Assembly (NCBI GenBank): GCA_035934405.1
Contig: DASYXW010000044.1
Coordinates: forward strand, 156,762-220,761
Length of the DNA: 64,000 nucleotides
Direction: 5' to 3'
From: DASYXW01 sp035934405
GTDB taxonomy: Bacteria > Acidobacteriota > Terriglobia > UBA7540
A program made the position numbers and the translations under genes. Under the pieces are notes generated by a model. The model saw only the letters and a program-made list of their open reading frames with translations, did not search any database and was not told the origin of the DNA. Numbering within the stretch: position 1 is the stretch's first letter; each line of letters begins with the position of its first letter. This document shows, piece by piece, positions 62,572-64,000 of this stretch.

Positions 62572-63108
62572 ATGCAAAGTATAAAGAGAGGGTTCATGGC
62601 CGGTGCGGTAATAGCGCTGTTTCTTGCAGGCATCGGAGTTCTCTCAAAAGCGCAATCAGTCGCCCAAACTCCAACGCCTCCGTCATGGCAGATCGTGAAA
62701 ACGGTCACCCTGCTGAATCAAACCAACCCGATAGTGAATCCCCAAACTCTGTTCACGCCAAAGGAAGATGGGCTTTTCAGGGTTTCCTATTATCTGGAGC
62801 CAATAGCAACCACTGCTCAAGAGAACAATGGCGTGGGGGGTGATTATATCTGCCCAAGCGTCTTCTACGTCGATGACTCCGGACTTCAGCAGGATCGGTC
62901 CGTTAGCCAGGTTACTGGAAATGTCTGCGCGCAAGGCGGGATCCTCAACGGCACTACATTATTGCTGACCGGCATCAGCGACGTCTTCACTTTCAAGGCA
63001 AAAGCGGGGAATGCCATCACCCTTAACGTTGTGAACCAGAACGGTCCTGGGCTTTCAACGACCTACAACGTTCTTGTCACGATCGAGGGTTTCAAGGGCC
63101 ACAATTGA
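62572..63108 (+). CDS. Exported protein of unknown function
   Basis: A 178-residue protein I do not recognise. A clear signal peptide (MQSIKRGFMAGAVIALFLAGIGVLSKAQS) is followed by a beta-rich domain (TLFTPKEDGLFRVSYYLEP, DVFTFKAKAGNAITLNVVNQNGPGLSTTYNVLVTIEGF) resembling a C1q- or jelly-roll-like sandwich. AGGAGG lies five bases before ATG 62572, the strongest ribosome site in the window. No neighbours give a clue. Confidence 0.75.
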   Translation: MQSIKRGFMAGAVIALFLAGIGVLSKAQSVAQTPTPPSWQIVKTVTLLNQTNPIVNPQTLFTPKEDGLFRVSYYLEPIATTAQENNGVGGDYICPSVFYVDDSGLQQDRSVSQVTGNVCAQGGILNGTTLLLTGISDVFTFKAKAGNAITLNVVNQNGPGLSTTYNVLVTIEGFKGHN

Positions 63109-63469
63109 AAGGTAAAGTCTCGCGCCTGCCGAGACCACTTCGCGCTGCTCAGAGCTTGCCCTCAGTGCAGCGAATGGGGCAGGTTCTCTCCCCCAACGGG
63201 GCTGGCGCATCTATGAAGGGGGCGGCGCCGTCAAGGGTTTTTTTCTCGGCCTTGGTTTGGTGGGGCTGAGCGAGCAGCCCCCCCTACCTGAAAGCGGGGG
63301 GATGCGAGCGAAGCCACACCCCTCCCCTCCGGAGGCCGGCGGCCTCCGCCTGGTAAAGCCTGCGCGAGTCTCCAGCTCATTCACCTATTCGGTCGTCAGC
63401 GACCACGATGTCCATGCGCAGCCGGGAGCGTCCTAATCAGACCTTAAGGGTCGGTGTTCTGACCATGCG
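63109..63469. other. Intergenic region next to the IS110-type transposase
   Basis: 360 bp with no gene seen. The left IS end should lie here, but no terminal repeat is obvious; IS110 elements typically lack terminal inverted repeats and may carry a non-coding end that encodes a guide (bridge) RNA. Confidence 0.4.
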
Positions 63470-64000
63470 CTAGCCGAGGTGCACTCCCGAACTTGTGGCC
63501 GCTGGCTGTGGCCGATTGCGAACCTCGGCCGCTTGCCAGCGGTAGTAACTGATGGTGGCCAGTTTGCGCGCCAGGGCCACCGCCGCTTTGGCGTGGCCGT
63601 GGCGGGATATCTGTCGTTGGTAGTATCCGGCGAAACGCCCGCTCCGGCCCGCGACGTGCGCTGCCTGGACCAGAGCCCAGCGCAGCAGGCTCGATCCCTG
63701 CTTGGTGATCTGACCCGTCCAGCGCCGCTCCCCCGAGGCATACAGCGAGGGCGCCAGCCCCATGTAAGACACCAGATGTTTGGCGCTGGGAAATCGCCTC
63801 AGATCGCCGATCTCCGCCACCAGCAACAGGGCGATAAACGCCCCGATCCCGGGCAGGACCTGCAGAGCCTGGGCCACCGCGTCCGCCTTCCCTCGCTGCC
63901 TAATCTCCTGGTCCAGTTCCTGGAGTTGCTGCTCCAGTAGATCGAGCCTCTCCAGTTGGTCGCCCACCTCCCAGCGGTCCAGCTCCTTCAGCTTCACCTC
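63470..64000 (-). CDS. IS110-family transposase, C-terminal part (runs off the window)
   Basis: About 176 residues are visible. The Transposase_20 domain is clear: VLPGIGAFIALLLVAEIGDLRRF, KHLVSYMGLAPS, SGERRWTGQITKQGSSLLRWALVQAAHVA. This is the C-terminal, serine-containing half of IS110/IS1111 recombinases; the N-terminal DEDD RuvC-like half lies beyond position 64000, and the frame is open to the edge. The order of halves places the 3' non-coding end of the element around 63.1-63.47 kb. Confidence 0.88.
   Translation of the reverse strand, partial: EVKLKELDRWEVGDQLERLDLLEQQLQELDQEIRQRGKADAVAQALQVLPGIGAFIALLLVAEIGDLRRFPSAKHLVSYMGLAPSLYASGERRWTGQITKQGSSLLRWALVQAAHVAGRSGRFAGYYQRQISRHGHAKAAVALARKLATISYYRWQAAEVRNRPQPAATSSGVHLG

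Overview
This 64 kb window is a GC-rich chromosomal segment from a Gram-negative-type bacterium, most likely an Acidobacteriota. That assignment is an inference from gene content: secreted M1 and M61 peptidases, an HTH-TPR membrane protein, a very large exported FG-GAP protein, small exported proteins of acidobacterial type, and many short dispersed repeats. No rRNA is present to settle it. There is one tRNA (Asn, GTT), no CRISPR array and no prophage. Mobile DNA is limited to a partial IS110-type transposase at the right edge, a decayed REP-associated transposase with its REP hairpins, and a MITE-like element next to smpB.

Layout. 1-5.3 kb: end of aroA, a DksA-type zinc-finger protein, ComF, an HNH nuclease, a secreted M1 peptidase and a methyltransferase. 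5.3-10.5 kb (minus strand): a sigma factor and zinc-finger anti-sigma pair overlapping a Tat-exported Gfo/Idh oxidoreductase, two gene remnants and an arylsulfotransferase-like lipoprotein. 10.8-25 kb: M61 peptidase, DUF1579 protein, EF-P, an HTH-TPR protein, a 1779-residue FG-GAP protein, a MaoC hydratase, tRNA-Asn and two tandem TatA genes. 25-29 kb (minus): CYTH, CHAD and radical SAM proteins. 29-34.4 kb: a pyrimidine-reduction cluster (nitrilase-family amidase and NCS1 transporter, convergent with preA and preT). 34-48 kb: SodA, SmpB, leucyl aminopeptidase, a permease, paired HD-GYP and GGDEF response regulators, ArgS, an OPT transporter and YqeY. 48-56 kb: GpmA, GlyA, LeuA, then a helicase/exonuclease pair matching MrfA/MrfB (YprA/YprB). 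56-64 kb: P-type ATPase, PIG-L deacetylase, universal stress protein, a nifJ remnant beside the REP/RAYT locus, a frameshifted diguanylate cyclase and the IS110 fragment.

The most unusual feature is a family of degenerate tandem repeats with a period of 7 bp (occasionally 8), each site with its own heptamer. They lie in many intergenic gaps, supply start codons for two transporters, and have entered coding sequence in argS and twice in the MrfA-like helicase. In the helicase the array separates two halves that lie in different reading frames. Both frames stay open through the array, and gain of one 7-bp unit or loss of two would rejoin the full protein. The mrfAB pair may therefore be switched by repeat copy number, unless the frame break is an assembly error.

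Several genes are broken or ambiguous: the helicase, the diguanylate cyclase, a small exported protein at 39.0-39.6 kb, the RAYT, and the nifJ, IPT/TIG and DUF4252-like remnants. Single-base errors cannot be excluded from the sequence alone.
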